This document shows positions 1 through 8,356 of a stretch of DNA of 64,000 bases, piece by piece. The notes beneath the pieces are model-generated. The model searched no databases and had not been told where the DNA came from. It worked only from the letters and a program-made list of their open reading frames with translations. Made by a program: the position numbers and the translations under genes. This DNA comes from Hyphomicrobiales bacterium. Lineage in GTDB: Bacteria; Pseudomonadota; Alphaproteobacteria; Rhizobiales; Rhizobiaceae. Positions within the stretch are counted from its first letter, which is position 1; every line of letters begins with the position of its first letter. The DNA is taken from contig UCII01000001.1 of the NCBI GenBank assembly GCA_900472485.1, forward strand, positions 493,986-557,985, read 5' to 3'.

Positions 1-45
1 CTTGCGGCCGACCATGCCGGCAGCGCCCAGGATCAAAACATGCAT
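1..45 (-). CDS. denD: NAD-dependent epimerase/dehydrogenase, probable D-erythronate dehydrogenase (5' fragment)
   Basis: Only the first 15 codons are inside the window; the gene continues to the left. They read MHVLILGAAGMVGRK, the first strand and glycine-rich loop (GAAGMVG) of an NAD(P)-binding Rossmann fold as in extended SDR/epimerase proteins. A GGAGG ribosome binding site lies 7 bases before the ATG. The gene follows otnI in the same direction. DenD (D-erythronate to 2-oxo-tetronate) is a known partner of the otn genes, so this identity rests mainly on context. About 200 bases holding a repeat separate it from otnI, so it may be less tightly coupled than the other operon members. Confidence 0.6.
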   Translation of the reverse strand, partial: MHVLILGAAGMVGRK

Positions 46-64
46 ATCGGCTTTTCCTCCCAAT

Positions 65-165
65 AGAGCAATTCCAGAAAAAGTGCGTAGCGGTTTTCCG
101 TCCGGAATTGCGAGAAAACAAACAGATGGGCGGTTCACGGATTCAATGAAAAGCTAAACCGCTCC
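65..165 (+). repeat. Intergenic repeat element, copy 1 (RIME/palindromic-element type)
   Basis: About 100 bases beginning AGAGCAATTCC and ending AACCGCTCC. The left half contains GGAATTGCG and its inverted mate GCAATTCC; the right half is framed by GCGGTTCA and a degenerate TGAACCGC. The same element recurs at 17921-18020 in the same orientation, and its right half recurs at 30161-30228 inverted. This copy lies between otnI and denD. Confidence 0.75.
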
Positions 166-245
166 AAGCTGATATCAGTCTTCGGGATCATTCCCGAGTG
201 AATGTCTTTGATGGCCATCCGGCGTCGAGGATGCCAATCACCCTT

Positions 246-1010
246 TCATTTGTATGCTTGCAGCCAGGCGAGCCCGGCCTCTGTTGTGGTTGCCGGCCGA
301 TATTCCGCTCCGATCGGCCTGTCATAGCCAAGCTTCTCCAGGAACTGCAGAATGTGACGGTAATCGATCTCCCCGTGGTCCGGCTCGCGCCGGTCCGGAA
401 CGGCGGCGATCTGGATGTGGCCAATTACAGCCATATGATCCTGCAGCCTGCGGGTCAGGTCGCCCTGCATGATCTGGAGGTGATAGCAGTCGAACATCAG
501 CTTGAGGTTGGCGGCATCGACCGCGGCTATGATATCGAGTGCCTGGTCGGCAGTCTGGAGGAAGTAGCCTGGCGCATCGCGATAGTTGAGCGGCTCGATC
601 AGGATCGTCGTCCCAGTCTTGCCAGCGCGTTCGCAGGCATAACGCAGATTGGCGATGAAAGTGCCCCGTGCCACGTCGCCGGCGGCCTTGCCCGCCATCA
701 CATGCACGTTTCGCGCGCCGATGGCGGCTGCATAATCGATCGCCTGATCGATGAGGCGACGGGCTTCATCCTCGCGGCCCGGAATGGCGGCAAGCCCATT
801 GTCACCGGCCGCTACATTGCCGCGCGCCGTATTGATGCCGAGCATGGGAAGGCCAGTCTCCTCCAATGCCTGATGCGCGGCTTCAGCGGGCGTGTCATAT
901 GGATAATGGCATTCCACCGCATCGAAGCCGGCAGCTTTGGCAGCGCGGATGGCGTCGGGAAGGGAAAGCTCCTGCCACAGGAAACCCAGATTGGCGGAAA
1001 AGCGCGTCAT
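246..1010 (-). CDS. otnI: 2-oxo-tetronate isomerase
   Basis: 254-residue TIM-barrel protein of the hydroxypyruvate isomerase (Hyi) family, a normal length for the family. Seen: MTRFSANLGFLW at the N-terminus, the EPLN metal/active-site segment in the middle (EPLNYRD) and FDCYHLQ after it. OtnI interconverts 2-oxo- and 3-oxo-tetronate, the step between oxidation of L-threonate or D-erythronate and phosphorylation by OtnK. The ATG at 1010 is preferred over an in-frame GTG at 1022 because it starts at the conserved MTRF and follows the otnC stop (TAAACATG). True hydroxypyruvate isomerase is the alternative; the otnK/otnC/ltnD neighbours argue for OtnI. Confidence 0.85.
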   Translation of the reverse strand: MTRFSANLGFLWQELSLPDAIRAAKAAGFDAVECHYPYDTPAEAAHQALEETGLPMLGINTARGNVAAGDNGLAAIPGREDEARRLIDQAIDYAAAIGARNVHVMAGKAAGDVARGTFIANLRYACERAGKTGTTILIEPLNYRDAPGYFLQTADQALDIIAAVDAANLKLMFDCYHLQIMQGDLTRRLQDHMAVIGHIQIAAVPDRREPDHGEIDYRHILQFLEKLGYDRPIGAEYRPATTTEAGLAWLQAYK

Positions 1011-1012
1011 GT

Positions 1013-1663
1013 TTAGTCCCACTCCACGTCATAGGTGCGAACGAGGTCAGCAATCTGCGCGTCCGTCAGCAGCGAAGGATTAGCGCCACGGGTCAAGATG
1101 GCAAGCTTTGCCGTCTCTTCCAGTTCTTCAATCGCATAGACCGCCGCCTCCAGATCTTTGGCTGAAACGACGGGACCATGTGCCGCCAGCATCACGGCGC
1201 TGCGCTTGCCGGCCAGTCCGCGAATGGCATCGCCCATCGCCGGGTCGCCCGGCATGAAATAGGGCAGGAGTTTTACTTTGCCGAGCTTCATGATCGAATA
1301 GGCCGTCAGCGGCGGCAGCATGTTGTCGGCATCGACGCCGGGCAGGATCGAGAGTGCCACCGAATGGCTCGAATGGAGATGAACGACGGCGCCCGTCTTC
1401 TTCGGCCGTGTCTCATAGAAGGCGGCATGCAGCGGCATTTCCTTGGTCGGCTTGTCGCCGCCGATCAGACGCCCTTTGTCGTCGAATAGCGAGAGGCGTG
1501 CGGGGTCGAGGCGTCCGAAGGAACTGCCCGTCGGCGTCACCAAAAGCCTGCCGTCGCTGAGGCGCGCCGAAATATTGCCGGAGGAGCCGGCGGTCAGACC
1601 GCGGTCGTAGAGCGACTTGGCCATCATGCATATTTGTTCACGCAAGTTCGCTTCTTCGCTCAT
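1013..1663 (-). CDS. otnC: 3-oxo-tetronate 4-phosphate decarboxylase
   Basis: 216-residue class II aldolase/adducin-type protein. Seen: GSSGNISARL near residue 30 (phosphate-binding loop), the zinc-ligand stretch HLHSSHS near residue 95 and a third histidine in AAHGPVV near residue 160. In the acid-sugar pathway the enzyme decarboxylates 3-oxo-tetronate 4-phosphate to dihydroxyacetone phosphate and CO2. Its ATG overlaps the otnK stop (ATGA), so the two are translationally coupled. L-fuculose- or L-ribulose-phosphate aldolase would be the generic alternative; the pathway neighbours decide. Confidence 0.88.
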   Translation of the reverse strand: MSEEANLREQICMMAKSLYDRGLTAGSSGNISARLSDGRLLVTPTGSSFGRLDPARLSLFDDKGRLIGGDKPTKEMPLHAAFYETRPKKTGAVVHLHSSHSVALSILPGVDADNMLPPLTAYSIMKLGKVKLLPYFMPGDPAMGDAIRGLAGKRSAVMLAAHGPVVSAKDLEAAVYAIEELEETAKLAILTRGANPSLLTDAQIADLVRTYDVEWD

Positions 1664-2934
1664 GCCGTCTCCAATCGGTCGAAAGCGTCCGTAAAGAAGG
1701 TTTCCTTGCCGAAATTGCCAGATTTTAGAGCTAGAGCGACTGTTTCACCTCCAAGGGTCGTGAAAGTCCAAGGCACGCCGGGTGCGATTTCCGGCCCGAT
1801 AGTCAAATGGGCCGCGCCGAGTGCCTGCGTGATTGCGCCGGACGTCTCGCCGCCTGCAACGACGAAACGGCGCGTGCCGCAATCGAAGGCCGTGCGTGCG
1901 ATCTCGGAAAGAGCGTCCTCGACCACTTTGCCTGCCTTGCCCTGCCCTAAACGTTCTTGCGCCTGCCGCACTTCATTAGGCTCGGCGGTGGCGTAAATGA
2001 GTTTCGGCGCTTCGGGGGATTGCTGGCGCAGCCATTCCAGCGCGGTGCCGGGGCCTTCCTCTGCAAGCGCGATCGGATCGAGCCGCAGACTGGTGACCTT
2101 GCCGGCGTAATTGGCAACCTGCTTCCGCGTCATGGCGGAGCAACTGCCGGATAGGACGATCGAGCCGCCGGTGATCTTTGGCAGTGCCTGTCGATGTTCG
2201 GAAAGGCTGACGAGACCTTGCTCCATGTAGAATTGCGGAAGCTGGCCGGCAATCGCGCTGCCGCCCGTTACCAGCGGCATGTCGAAAGATGCTGCTGCGA
2301 TCGTTCGAAGATCGTCGTCGGATACAGCATCGACGATTACATGCCGAATGCCATCGCTGCTCAATTGCTCCAGCCTTGCTTTCAGCGCTGCCGTTCCCTT
2401 TGAGACGACGTTGCGGTTGGCGAGGCCGACGACCCCATTTACCTGTGGTGTCAGAAGGCGCATGAGGCTTGAATCGCGCATCGGCGTTAGCGGATGATCC
2501 TTCATCGGGCTTTCCGATAAAAGCTGCTCGCCGACGAAAAGATGGCCCATGAAGATGCTGCGTCCGTTCTCCGGAAAGGCCGGGCAATAGATCGTCTGCG
2601 TCGCCCCGGTCTCGATAAGGAGCATCTCCGCGACAGGACCGATATTGCCTTCGGCCGTGCTGTCGAATGTCGAGCAATATTTCCAGAAAAAGCGGCTCGC
2701 TCCGGCGTCCTTCAGCCATGCCAGCGCCTGACGTGCCTGATTAACGGCGATATCGACGGGCGATGTCCGGCATTTGAGGGCGATGACTTCGAAGGCCGCC
2801 ATCTCGTTCGGGTCGCGTCTGTCTTGCGGAATGCCGATCCGAAGCGAAACTGGCAATCCGCTACGCGCCAGCAGCGCGGCAAGATCGGTCGCTCCAGTAA
2901 AGTCATCCGCAATGCAGCCAAGCAGGAGTGCCAT
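1660..2934 (-). CDS. otnK: 3-oxo-tetronate kinase (DUF1537 four-carbon acid sugar kinase)
   Basis: 424-residue DUF1537 kinase. The N-terminal domain shows IADDFTGATDLA near residue 8 (sugar-acid binding); the C-terminal nucleotide-binding domain shows LSGSCSAMTRKQV near residue 260 and VVAGGETSGA near residue 360. It phosphorylates 3-oxo-tetronate at C4 with ATP to make the OtnC substrate. It sits between ltnD (3 bases upstream) and otnC (4-base overlap), the diagnostic order of the L-threonate/D-erythronate pathway. Full length, no missing motif seen. Confidence 0.9.
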   Translation of the reverse strand: MALLLGCIADDFTGATDLAALLARSGLPVSLRIGIPQDRRDPNEMAAFEVIALKCRTSPVDIAVNQARQALAWLKDAGASRFFWKYCSTFDSTAEGNIGPVAEMLLIETGATQTIYCPAFPENGRSIFMGHLFVGEQLLSESPMKDHPLTPMRDSSLMRLLTPQVNGVVGLANRNVVSKGTAALKARLEQLSSDGIRHVIVDAVSDDDLRTIAAASFDMPLVTGGSAIAGQLPQFYMEQGLVSLSEHRQALPKITGGSIVLSGSCSAMTRKQVANYAGKVTSLRLDPIALAEEGPGTALEWLRQQSPEAPKLIYATAEPNEVRQAQERLGQGKAGKVVEDALSEIARTAFDCGTRRFVVAGGETSGAITQALGAAHLTIGPEIAPGVPWTFTTLGGETVALALKSGNFGKETFFTDAFDRLETA

Positions 2935-2937
2935 TGT

Positions 2938-3846
2938 CTAGCCCTTTATGCCCGGCAGGCTGGCGCCGCTCCTGGCGGCCAGGATTTTCGCAACCGCGGC
3001 GTCATCTTCCAGACCCAGGCCCGCCTCCGATGCTTCGACGAAGAGGTTGAGCGCGGCAGCGGCGAGCGGAGTGACGGCACCGGCTTTGTCGGCCTCCGAT
3101 GTCACGATGCCGAGATCCTTGACGAAGATGTTGACTGCCGAGCGCGGTGTATAGTCGCCCGATACGATGTGTTCCCCGCGGTTTTCGAACATCCAGGAGG
3201 AGCCGGCGGACACACAGATCACGTCATAGAGCGTCTTCAGATCGATGCCCGCCTTGGCGGCAAGCGTCATCGCCTCGGCCGTTGCAGCAATGTGCACGCC
3301 GGCCAGCAACTGATTGATCATCTTGACCTGCGAACCGGCACCGGGACGATTCCCAAGGCGGAATACCTTGGCGGAGATGGCGTCGAAAACCGCGGATGCC
3401 TTATCGAAGGCCGCGGGCATCCCAGATGCCATGACGGTGATTTCGCCCGCGAGCGCCCGGACATGGCCGCCGGAAACGGGGGCATCGACGACGAGCATGC
3501 CTGCTTCCTCCAGTTTTTCGGCAATGGCGATCGTCGCGCTCGGGGCCATGGTGGTGCAGAGCAGGAACACGGTCGAGGGCCGTGCGGTCTTCAGCGCGCC
3601 ATCCTGCCCGAACAGCACGTCTTCGACCTGCTTGCTGTTGACGACATAGACGAGGATCACGTCTATATCTTCGGCCGCTGACGCCGGTGTCGTGCACGGC
3701 GAACCGCCGTTCTCGGCAAAGCGGGTAAGAACCTCGCTGCGAACATCGCAGCCACTGACGGCAAAACCTGCCTTGAGAAGAGACAGGGCGGCGCCCCAAC
3801 CCATGGACCCGAGGCCGATGACGGCGGCCTTCTTCGTGTTCTGCAC
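2938..3846 (-). CDS. ltnD: L-threonate dehydrogenase
   Basis: 302-residue beta-hydroxyacid dehydrogenase. Seen: the NAD loop VIGLGSMGWG near residue 10, the substrate-binding DAPVSGG segment near residue 118, and the catalytic-lysine segment GSQVKMINQ near residue 168. It oxidises L-threonate to 2-oxo-tetronate. The GTG at 3846 is chosen because it sits just before the Rossmann strand with AGAGG 7 bases upstream; a longer in-frame extension to 3990 would run through the operator and carries no conserved sequence. It is the first gene of the operon, divergent from the LacI gene. Family alternatives are tartronate semialdehyde reductase or 3-hydroxyisobutyrate dehydrogenase. Confidence 0.85.
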   Translation of the reverse strand: MQNTKKAAVIGLGSMGWGAALSLLKAGFAVSGCDVRSEVLTRFAENGGSPCTTPASAAEDIDVILVYVVNSKQVEDVLFGQDGALKTARPSTVFLLCTTMAPSATIAIAEKLEEAGMLVVDAPVSGGHVRALAGEITVMASGMPAAFDKASAVFDAISAKVFRLGNRPGAGSQVKMINQLLAGVHIAATAEAMTLAAKAGIDLKTLYDVICVSAGSSWMFENRGEHIVSGDYTPRSAVNIFVKDLGIVTSEADKAGAVTPLAAAALNLFVEASEAGLGLEDDAAVAKILAARSGASLPGIKG

Positions 3847-3875
3847 GATGTTACCTCTGCAATTTTCGGCTATGT

Positions 3876-3889
3876 TACCGGTACCGGTA
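3876..3889. promoter_or_regulatory. Probable LacI-family operator in the ltnD/lacI divergent promoter
   Basis: Perfect 14-bp palindrome TACCGGTACCGGTA, about 30 bases upstream of the ltnD GTG and about 125 bases upstream of the LacI-type gene. It has the central CG-containing symmetry typical of LacI-family sites and lies where a repressor could control both directions. Binding is inferred. Confidence 0.65.
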
Positions 3890-4013
3890 TCGATAACAAG
3901 CCTCAATTTTCCGGTATTTGTCAATAGCTGGATGTTTGCCTTTTCCAGGAAACATCCTATGAAGAAGAGCGGCGATGTGCCAGCCGCCATGGTTCATCGA
4001 GGGTTGCTTGGGG

Positions 4014-5036
4014 ATGCGCAAACCCACTCTGGAAGAAGTCGCGATCGAAGCAGGCGTCAGCAAGATGACGGCATCGCGCGCCCTGCGTGGTGTTGCAGAC
4101 GTCTCCAGCGAGACGCGTGACAGGGTGATCGAAGCGGCGACCCGGATGAATTACGTCGGCAATAAGCTGGCACTCTCGCTATCTTCGCAGCGTACCAATT
4201 TGGTTGCCGTCGTCGTTCCCAGCATGTCGAACATCGTCTTTCCGGAGGTCCTTGCCGGCATTTCCGCCGGGCTCGACGGTTCCGGCATGCAAGCCGTGTT
4301 CGGCATATCCGATTATGATGTCGCCAAGGAGCGCGAGATCATCCGTGACATGCTTTCCTGGCAGCCCTGCGCCATCATCGTCACCGGGCTCGATCAACCG
4401 GAGGAGACGGTGGAGCTGCTCCGCCACGCCAATATTCCGGTCATCCAGCTCATGGATCTCGACGGAACGCCGATCGATTTCAATGTCGGATTGTCCCATC
4501 GCGCCGCAGGAGAGGATATGGCCGAGGCGCTGATTGCGGCGGGGCGAAGACGATTCGGTTATGTCGGCAGTGCTCTGGCAAGGGATCTGCGCGCGGCCAA
4601 GCGCAAGGCCGGCTTCGAACGCGTCCTGCATGCCCATGGTCTGGCGTTTGCCGAGCAGCGGATCGATGATGCCTTTTCCTCGATCGCGCTTGGAAAGCAG
4701 CTGACGACGGCCATGCTCGCGGCGGTGCCGGATCTCGATTGCATCTATTACTCCAATGACGACATGGCGAGTGGCGGGCTGTTTTCCTGCATGGAGCTGG
4801 GCGTTGCGGTTCCCGAGAAGATCCTGATTGCCGGCTTCAATGGGCTGGATCTGGTCGGTTCGCTGCCTGCGCGGATCGCTACCTCCCGCTCGCCCCGGCG
4901 CGCTATCGGCGAGGTTGCGGCTCAATTGGTGCGCCACGCAGTCGTGACCAACGGGAATGCGATGGGAAAAACCATAGTGTTCAAGCCGACAATCGTGGGA
5001 ATTGACGGCTATGGAGCGGCTGCCGGCGCTTCTTGA
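4014..5036 (+). CDS. LacI-family transcriptional regulator of the threonate/erythronate operon
   Basis: 340 residues. The N-terminal helix-turn-helix reads TLEEVAIEAGVSKMTASRAL at residues 4-23, followed by the hinge helix (NKLALSLSSQRTN) and a periplasmic-binding-protein-like effector domain with VVVPSMSN near residue 65. Overall it resembles GntR-type gluconate repressors. The ATG at 4014 places the HTH at the usual distance from the N-terminus; an earlier in-frame start at 3975 would add 13 unlikely residues. It is transcribed away from ltnD, with the 3876 palindrome between them. The likely effector is a four-carbon acid sugar or a pathway intermediate (inference). Confidence 0.88.
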   Translation: MRKPTLEEVAIEAGVSKMTASRALRGVADVSSETRDRVIEAATRMNYVGNKLALSLSSQRTNLVAVVVPSMSNIVFPEVLAGISAGLDGSGMQAVFGISDYDVAKEREIIRDMLSWQPCAIIVTGLDQPEETVELLRHANIPVIQLMDLDGTPIDFNVGLSHRAAGEDMAEALIAAGRRRFGYVGSALARDLRAAKRKAGFERVLHAHGLAFAEQRIDDAFSSIALGKQLTTAMLAAVPDLDCIYYSNDDMASGGLFSCMELGVAVPEKILIAGFNGLDLVGSLPARIATSRSPRRAIGEVAAQLVRHAVVTNGNAMGKTIVFKPTIVGIDGYGAAAGAS

Positions 5037-5210
5037 TATCTCGTCATAATTTCTCTCGTCCGACGGCGCGATGAAAGTCCAAACCTTGCCGGCGCACGCT
5101 GGAGGCCAATATCCTCTTCGTTGGTTGCTTCAACTGGGAAACAGCTGCGCGCTGCGACCGTCTCTTTCGTTCGGCACAATGTGCTCTTCTCAAGCAAAGG
5201 ATCTTCGAGA

Positions 5211-5621
5211 ATGCGATTCCCCCAGGCTGTGATTTTCGCTTTTGCCGCCAGTGCCATATCCGCGATTTCCTCGGGAACATGGGCTGCCGGCTTTAAAGAT
5301 ATCGTCGTTTCGAAGGAGGATTCGGATGCTGCTCAAGGCAGCTTTGCTCCCGATACGCCGAAGATTTTTGTTTCAGCCCATCTGACGAAGGAGGTACCGT
5401 CGGGGAGTGATGTCAACATTGCATGGATTGCCGTCGACACCGGCGGCGCGGCGCCGCCGAATTACAAGATCGATAGTGTCGATCTGCATATAGGCTCCCT
5501 GACCAATCACGTGAAATCCGCGATGACGAAACCAAATAATGGTTGGCCCGTCGGGAGCTACGAGATCGAATTTTCCGTCAACGGCAAGGTGATGGAAACG
5601 ACCGGCTTCACCATCAAATAG
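5211..5621 (+). CDS. Small exported protein of unknown function
   Basis: 136 residues. A signal peptide is evident: MRFPQAVIFAFAASAISAIS followed by WAAGF, with cleavage expected after WAA near residue 26. The mature part (about 110 residues) looks like a beta-rich domain (VNIAWIAVDTG, YKIDSVDLHIG, YEIEFSVNGK). The start is set by AAGGA 8 bases before the ATG; an upstream in-frame ATG at 5121 would bury the signal peptide. No family recognised. It stands alone between the LacI gene and a glycosyltransferase-like gene. Confidence 0.75.
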   Translation: MRFPQAVIFAFAASAISAISSGTWAAGFKDIVVSKEDSDAAQGSFAPDTPKIFVSAHLTKEVPSGSDVNIAWIAVDTGGAAPPNYKIDSVDLHIGSLTNHVKSAMTKPNNGWPVGSYEIEFSVNGKVMETTGFTIK

Positions 5622-5825
5622 ACCGCGTGCGCGGACTGAGGTCGGCGACAGGTCGCTTGAACCATGTGTGCCGTGATGCCCGCATGTGTGTTCCAGCCTG
5701 ATCAGTCTAAGCTTTGCAACAAGATTTCCCGGAAAGTCCACAGTTCGGAAATGTTCGGAAACCGGCAGGCCAAGACAATCGGATAGACGCATAGGCAGTT
5801 ACCTTATTGCGGAGTCCGACTGCCG

Positions 5826-6650
5826 ATGTTCCTGACCAATCCGTGGCAACGGGAAGAGTTGAGCCATATCGTTGTCACCACCTTTCATGAAAAGGGTTAT
5901 CGCGACTACGGCAAGAAATGCATCGAGACCTTCCTTGCCCGCTGGCCGAAGGAAGTTTCCTTGGTCGTCTATGCCGAGGATGTCGAAATCGAGGAGAAGG
6001 ACCGCCGTCTTCTGGTGTTCGACCATTGCGAGACATTGCCCCGGCTGCGCGGCTTTCGCGATGCCTATGGCGGCAAGCCGCAGGCAAATGGATATATCTC
6101 GTCACATAAAGGGCTGGTGCGGGATTTCCGGTGGGACGCGGTACGCTTTTCCAACAAGGTCTTTGCGGTCGCCGACGCCGTCAGGCGCTATCATAACACG
6201 GTCGATCAGCTGATTTGGCTCGATGCCGATACCGTGACCCATAGGGCCATTCCGAAGAGTTTTCTCGACGGAATCGCGCCGCGTGGAAATCAGCTTGCCG
6301 CCTATTTGAACAGGAGGATCTATCCCGAATGCGGATGGGTGGGATACAATCTGCGTCATCCGGCGATATCGACCTTCATCGACCGTTTCGAAGGGGCTTA
6401 TTCCTCCGGCTATTTCCTGACGCTGAAGGAGAGCCATGACAGTTTCGTCTTCTGGAAGGTGCTCCAGCAGATGGAACGGGACAAGGAAGCCAGATTCAGG
6501 CGGCTCGGCTCAAGCCTGACGAAAACCCATGTCTTCATCAACAGCGCCCTGGGCAGCTATCTGGATCATTTGAAGGGTGACAGGAAGGCTGCCGGAAGGA
6601 GCCGCCGGCGTGATCTCAAATGGCATCGCCGCGAGCCATGGTGGCAATGA
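5826..6650 (+). CDS. Glycosyltransferase-like protein (GT-A type, DxD motif)
   Basis: 274 residues. The segment LIWLDADTVTH near residue 133 has the aliphatic strand plus D-x-D arrangement of nucleotide-sugar glycosyltransferases, and CGWVGYN follows near residue 166. The C-terminal 30 residues are very basic (RKAAGRSRRRDLKWHRR), which could contact membrane or nucleic acid. No signal peptide, so cytoplasmic. Donor and acceptor cannot be inferred: it is not in a polysaccharide cluster. The ribosome binding site is weak (GGAG about 12 bases upstream). Confidence 0.65.
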   Translation: MFLTNPWQREELSHIVVTTFHEKGYRDYGKKCIETFLARWPKEVSLVVYAEDVEIEEKDRRLLVFDHCETLPRLRGFRDAYGGKPQANGYISSHKGLVRDFRWDAVRFSNKVFAVADAVRRYHNTVDQLIWLDADTVTHRAIPKSFLDGIAPRGNQLAAYLNRRIYPECGWVGYNLRHPAISTFIDRFEGAYSSGYFLTLKESHDSFVFWKVLQQMERDKEARFRRLGSSLTKTHVFINSALGSYLDHLKGDRKAAGRSRRRDLKWHRREPWWQ

Positions 6651-6765
6651 TTGACGCTCATTTCTGATAGGGACAGCCCTGTACCGCTGGGGATGGCGCG
6701 GACGATCAAGTTGTTTTTCAAGGTGCATGGCACTAATCTGGGTAGCATTGAGGGATTGGGAATTC

Positions 6766-7275
6766 ATGCTCGACGATTCGATCCTGCCGACAGAGATCGC
6801 TGTTTCACTTGGCCTGCTATGCAATATCGGTATCCCGCTTCTAGCCTTTTGGGTGGCGGGAAAATTGCCTCGGTTCCGTCTCTGGATCCACGCCGTCGCT
6901 TTCGTCATCATTCTTGCTTCGCCGCTGACGGCTATGATCCTCGGCTTGCCTGATCTGCTTCCCGAAGAGGAAGAAAGCCCGGGCGCTCGTTTTGCGTTTC
7001 TGCCGCTGATCATCGAGGCGGCCATCATCGTGTTGCTCTATTGCTTGGCCGGCGCGATGTTGCTGTCCCAGTCGATCCATTCGGCAATCACGGACTGGCA
7101 CGGTCGAGACCGGCTCTCGCAGCCGCTGCCTTCCGCCGTACCGCCGGGAGGAAACCATACATCTCCAAAGGCTCCAAAACGCGATAGCTCTTGTTCAATC
7201 GAACACACCGGCGTCTTCATGCGTTGTCCGCCTGTGCCGAGGAGAGCGAAGAGTTTCGCACCTCCCTTCGGCTGA
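6766..7275 (+). CDS. Predicted inner-membrane protein, unknown function
   Basis: 169 residues from the ATG at 6766, which has GAGGGA upstream; an in-frame ATG at 6727 is possible. Three hydrophobic segments are visible: about residues 9-28 (IAVSLGLLCNIGIPLLAFWV), 38-57 (HAVAFVIILASPLTAMIL) and 80-104 (LPLIIEAAIIVLLYCLAGAML). An acidic loop LPEEEES lies between the second and third. The C-terminal 60 residues are polar and low in complexity and may be poorly conserved. No family recognised. Confidence 0.5.
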   Translation: MLDDSILPTEIAVSLGLLCNIGIPLLAFWVAGKLPRFRLWIHAVAFVIILASPLTAMILGLPDLLPEEEESPGARFAFLPLIIEAAIIVLLYCLAGAMLLSQSIHSAITDWHGRDRLSQPLPSAVPPGGNHTSPKAPKRDSSCSIEHTGVFMRCPPVPRRAKSFAPPFG

Positions 7276-7410
7276 GACATACCACGCAAAAACGCTGCGA
7301 TCGTGCGGCAGCGCGGGGCCTAATCGGGCTCCGGCTGCGTTCAGGCAGAGTTCATGCGAATCGGCGTATCTCTATCTTTTTCCACGAGACAGGAAATGGG
7401 GGTAAGGGAA

Positions 7411-7782
7411 ATGCTTGAAGGTTTGGTACGGATTTCGCGAATCGCCGTGGTCGGATTGGCCGCGTTGCAACTGATGACGTCTGTCGCTTCGGCGCAATAT
7501 TATGGCGGCGATGACGGTTATGCGCCGCCGCCCTGGCAGCGTGACCAGGATCGAGACTGGAGAGGTCCGCCGCGCGGCTGGGATCGTGACCGCGACAGGG
7601 GCTGGGATCGTGATCGCGGCTGCGACAGACGCGATCTCATGCGCGCCGCGCGGGCGGAAGGTTTCCGCCGCATTGATTCGGTCGACAGCAACGGACGGCG
7701 CATCGTCGTTCGCGGTTGGAACGATGGCGGTCCAGACCGTATGGTCTTCGCCAATCGACGCGGCTGCCCGGTTCTCGACTGA
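7411..7782 (+). CDS. Small secreted protein with Asp-Arg-rich repeat
   Basis: 123 residues. A signal peptide (MLEGLVRISRIAVVGLAALQ, ending SVASAQ) is cleaved near residue 29. The mature protein opens with a Gly/Tyr/Pro tract, then a run of WDRDRDR-type repeats (about residues 43-72), then a compact domain with two cysteines (GCDRRDLMRAARAEGFRR, NRRGCPVLD). Basic, disordered exported proteins of this kind are common in Rhizobiaceae; no function is known to me. The start at 7411 has GGTAAGGGAA before it; 7396 is an alternative. An inverted repeat follows the stop. Confidence 0.7.
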   Translation: MLEGLVRISRIAVVGLAALQLMTSVASAQYYGGDDGYAPPPWQRDQDRDWRGPPRGWDRDRDRGWDRDRGCDRRDLMRAARAEGFRRIDSVDSNGRRIVVRGWNDGGPDRMVFANRRGCPVLD

Positions 7783-7797
7783 CGCTCGAAGTAAAGC

Positions 7798-7834
7798 ATA
7801 AGCGGAAGCCGAGTGTGGATCGGCCTCCGCTTAT
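7798..7834. terminator. Probable bidirectional terminator hairpin
   Basis: ATAAGCGGA/TCCGCTTAT arms (9 bp), one mismatch, then GCCGA/TCGGC around a 7-base loop. It begins 15 bases after the stop of the 7411 gene and lies between convergent genes. There is no long T tract on either side. Confidence 0.6.
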
Positions 7835-7918
7835 ATCACGGCAGTGCATGCTTTCGACTGGCTGAAAGCCATGCGTTTGCCGCGGCCTGCGAATTTTACA
7901 ATAGCTTTGCCGCGCCTT

Positions 7919-8356
7919 TCAGGCGGCGGCGAATTTCTTCTTTTCGGCTGTGACGCTGTCGATTTGCTCGGATTTGGCCGATATTTTGGCGTCGGCGCAC
8001 TGCTGTCTGACCAGAAGCTGCCAATATATGCCCCACGGATCTCTCACAAGGCCGCGATCATCCGGACGACTTTTCCCCAGCGCATAGCGCAAACGGTCCG
8101 CCTCATCCTGTGTCGCACATTCGACCGTGATGGAAGAACTGTGCTCCGAGCGGTCGAATGGCCCTGCCTCGAAACCCATATAGGCACGATTTCCAAGCGT
8201 GAAGCCTGCAAACTTTACGCTGCCGGCCGGTCCATTCAGATTGTCGGTGAGAATACTTGAGACCCATCCGGCTGCCGAACCCGGGATAAGCGACGTATAA
8301 AGTTCAATCGCCGTTTCCATGTCATGTTGAAACCAGAGATGTTGCCTGATCTTCAT
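7919..8356 (-). CDS. VOC/PhnB-like glyoxalase-fold protein
   Basis: 145 residues. It starts MKIRQHLWFQHDMETAIELY, as in PhnB/3-demethylubiquinone-methyltransferase-like VOC proteins, and contains GFTLGNRAYMGFEAGP in the middle and VRDPWGIYWQLL near residue 108, the typical closing D-P-x-G-x-x-W strand. Members of this family bind small molecules and often a metal; substrates are mostly unknown. The C-terminal 30 residues (KISAKSEQIDSVTAEKKK) are an extra charged tail. Single gene, convergent with the 7411 gene. Confidence 0.75.
   Translation of the reverse strand: MKIRQHLWFQHDMETAIELYTSLIPGSAAGWVSSILTDNLNGPAGSVKFAGFTLGNRAYMGFEAGPFDRSEHSSSITVECATQDEADRLRYALGKSRPDDRGLVRDPWGIYWQLLVRQQCADAKISAKSEQIDSVTAEKKKFAAA

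Noticed and set aside
2542..3681. 379-codon open frame on the plus strand
   Set aside because: Antisense to otnK and ltnD; composition is shadow-like.
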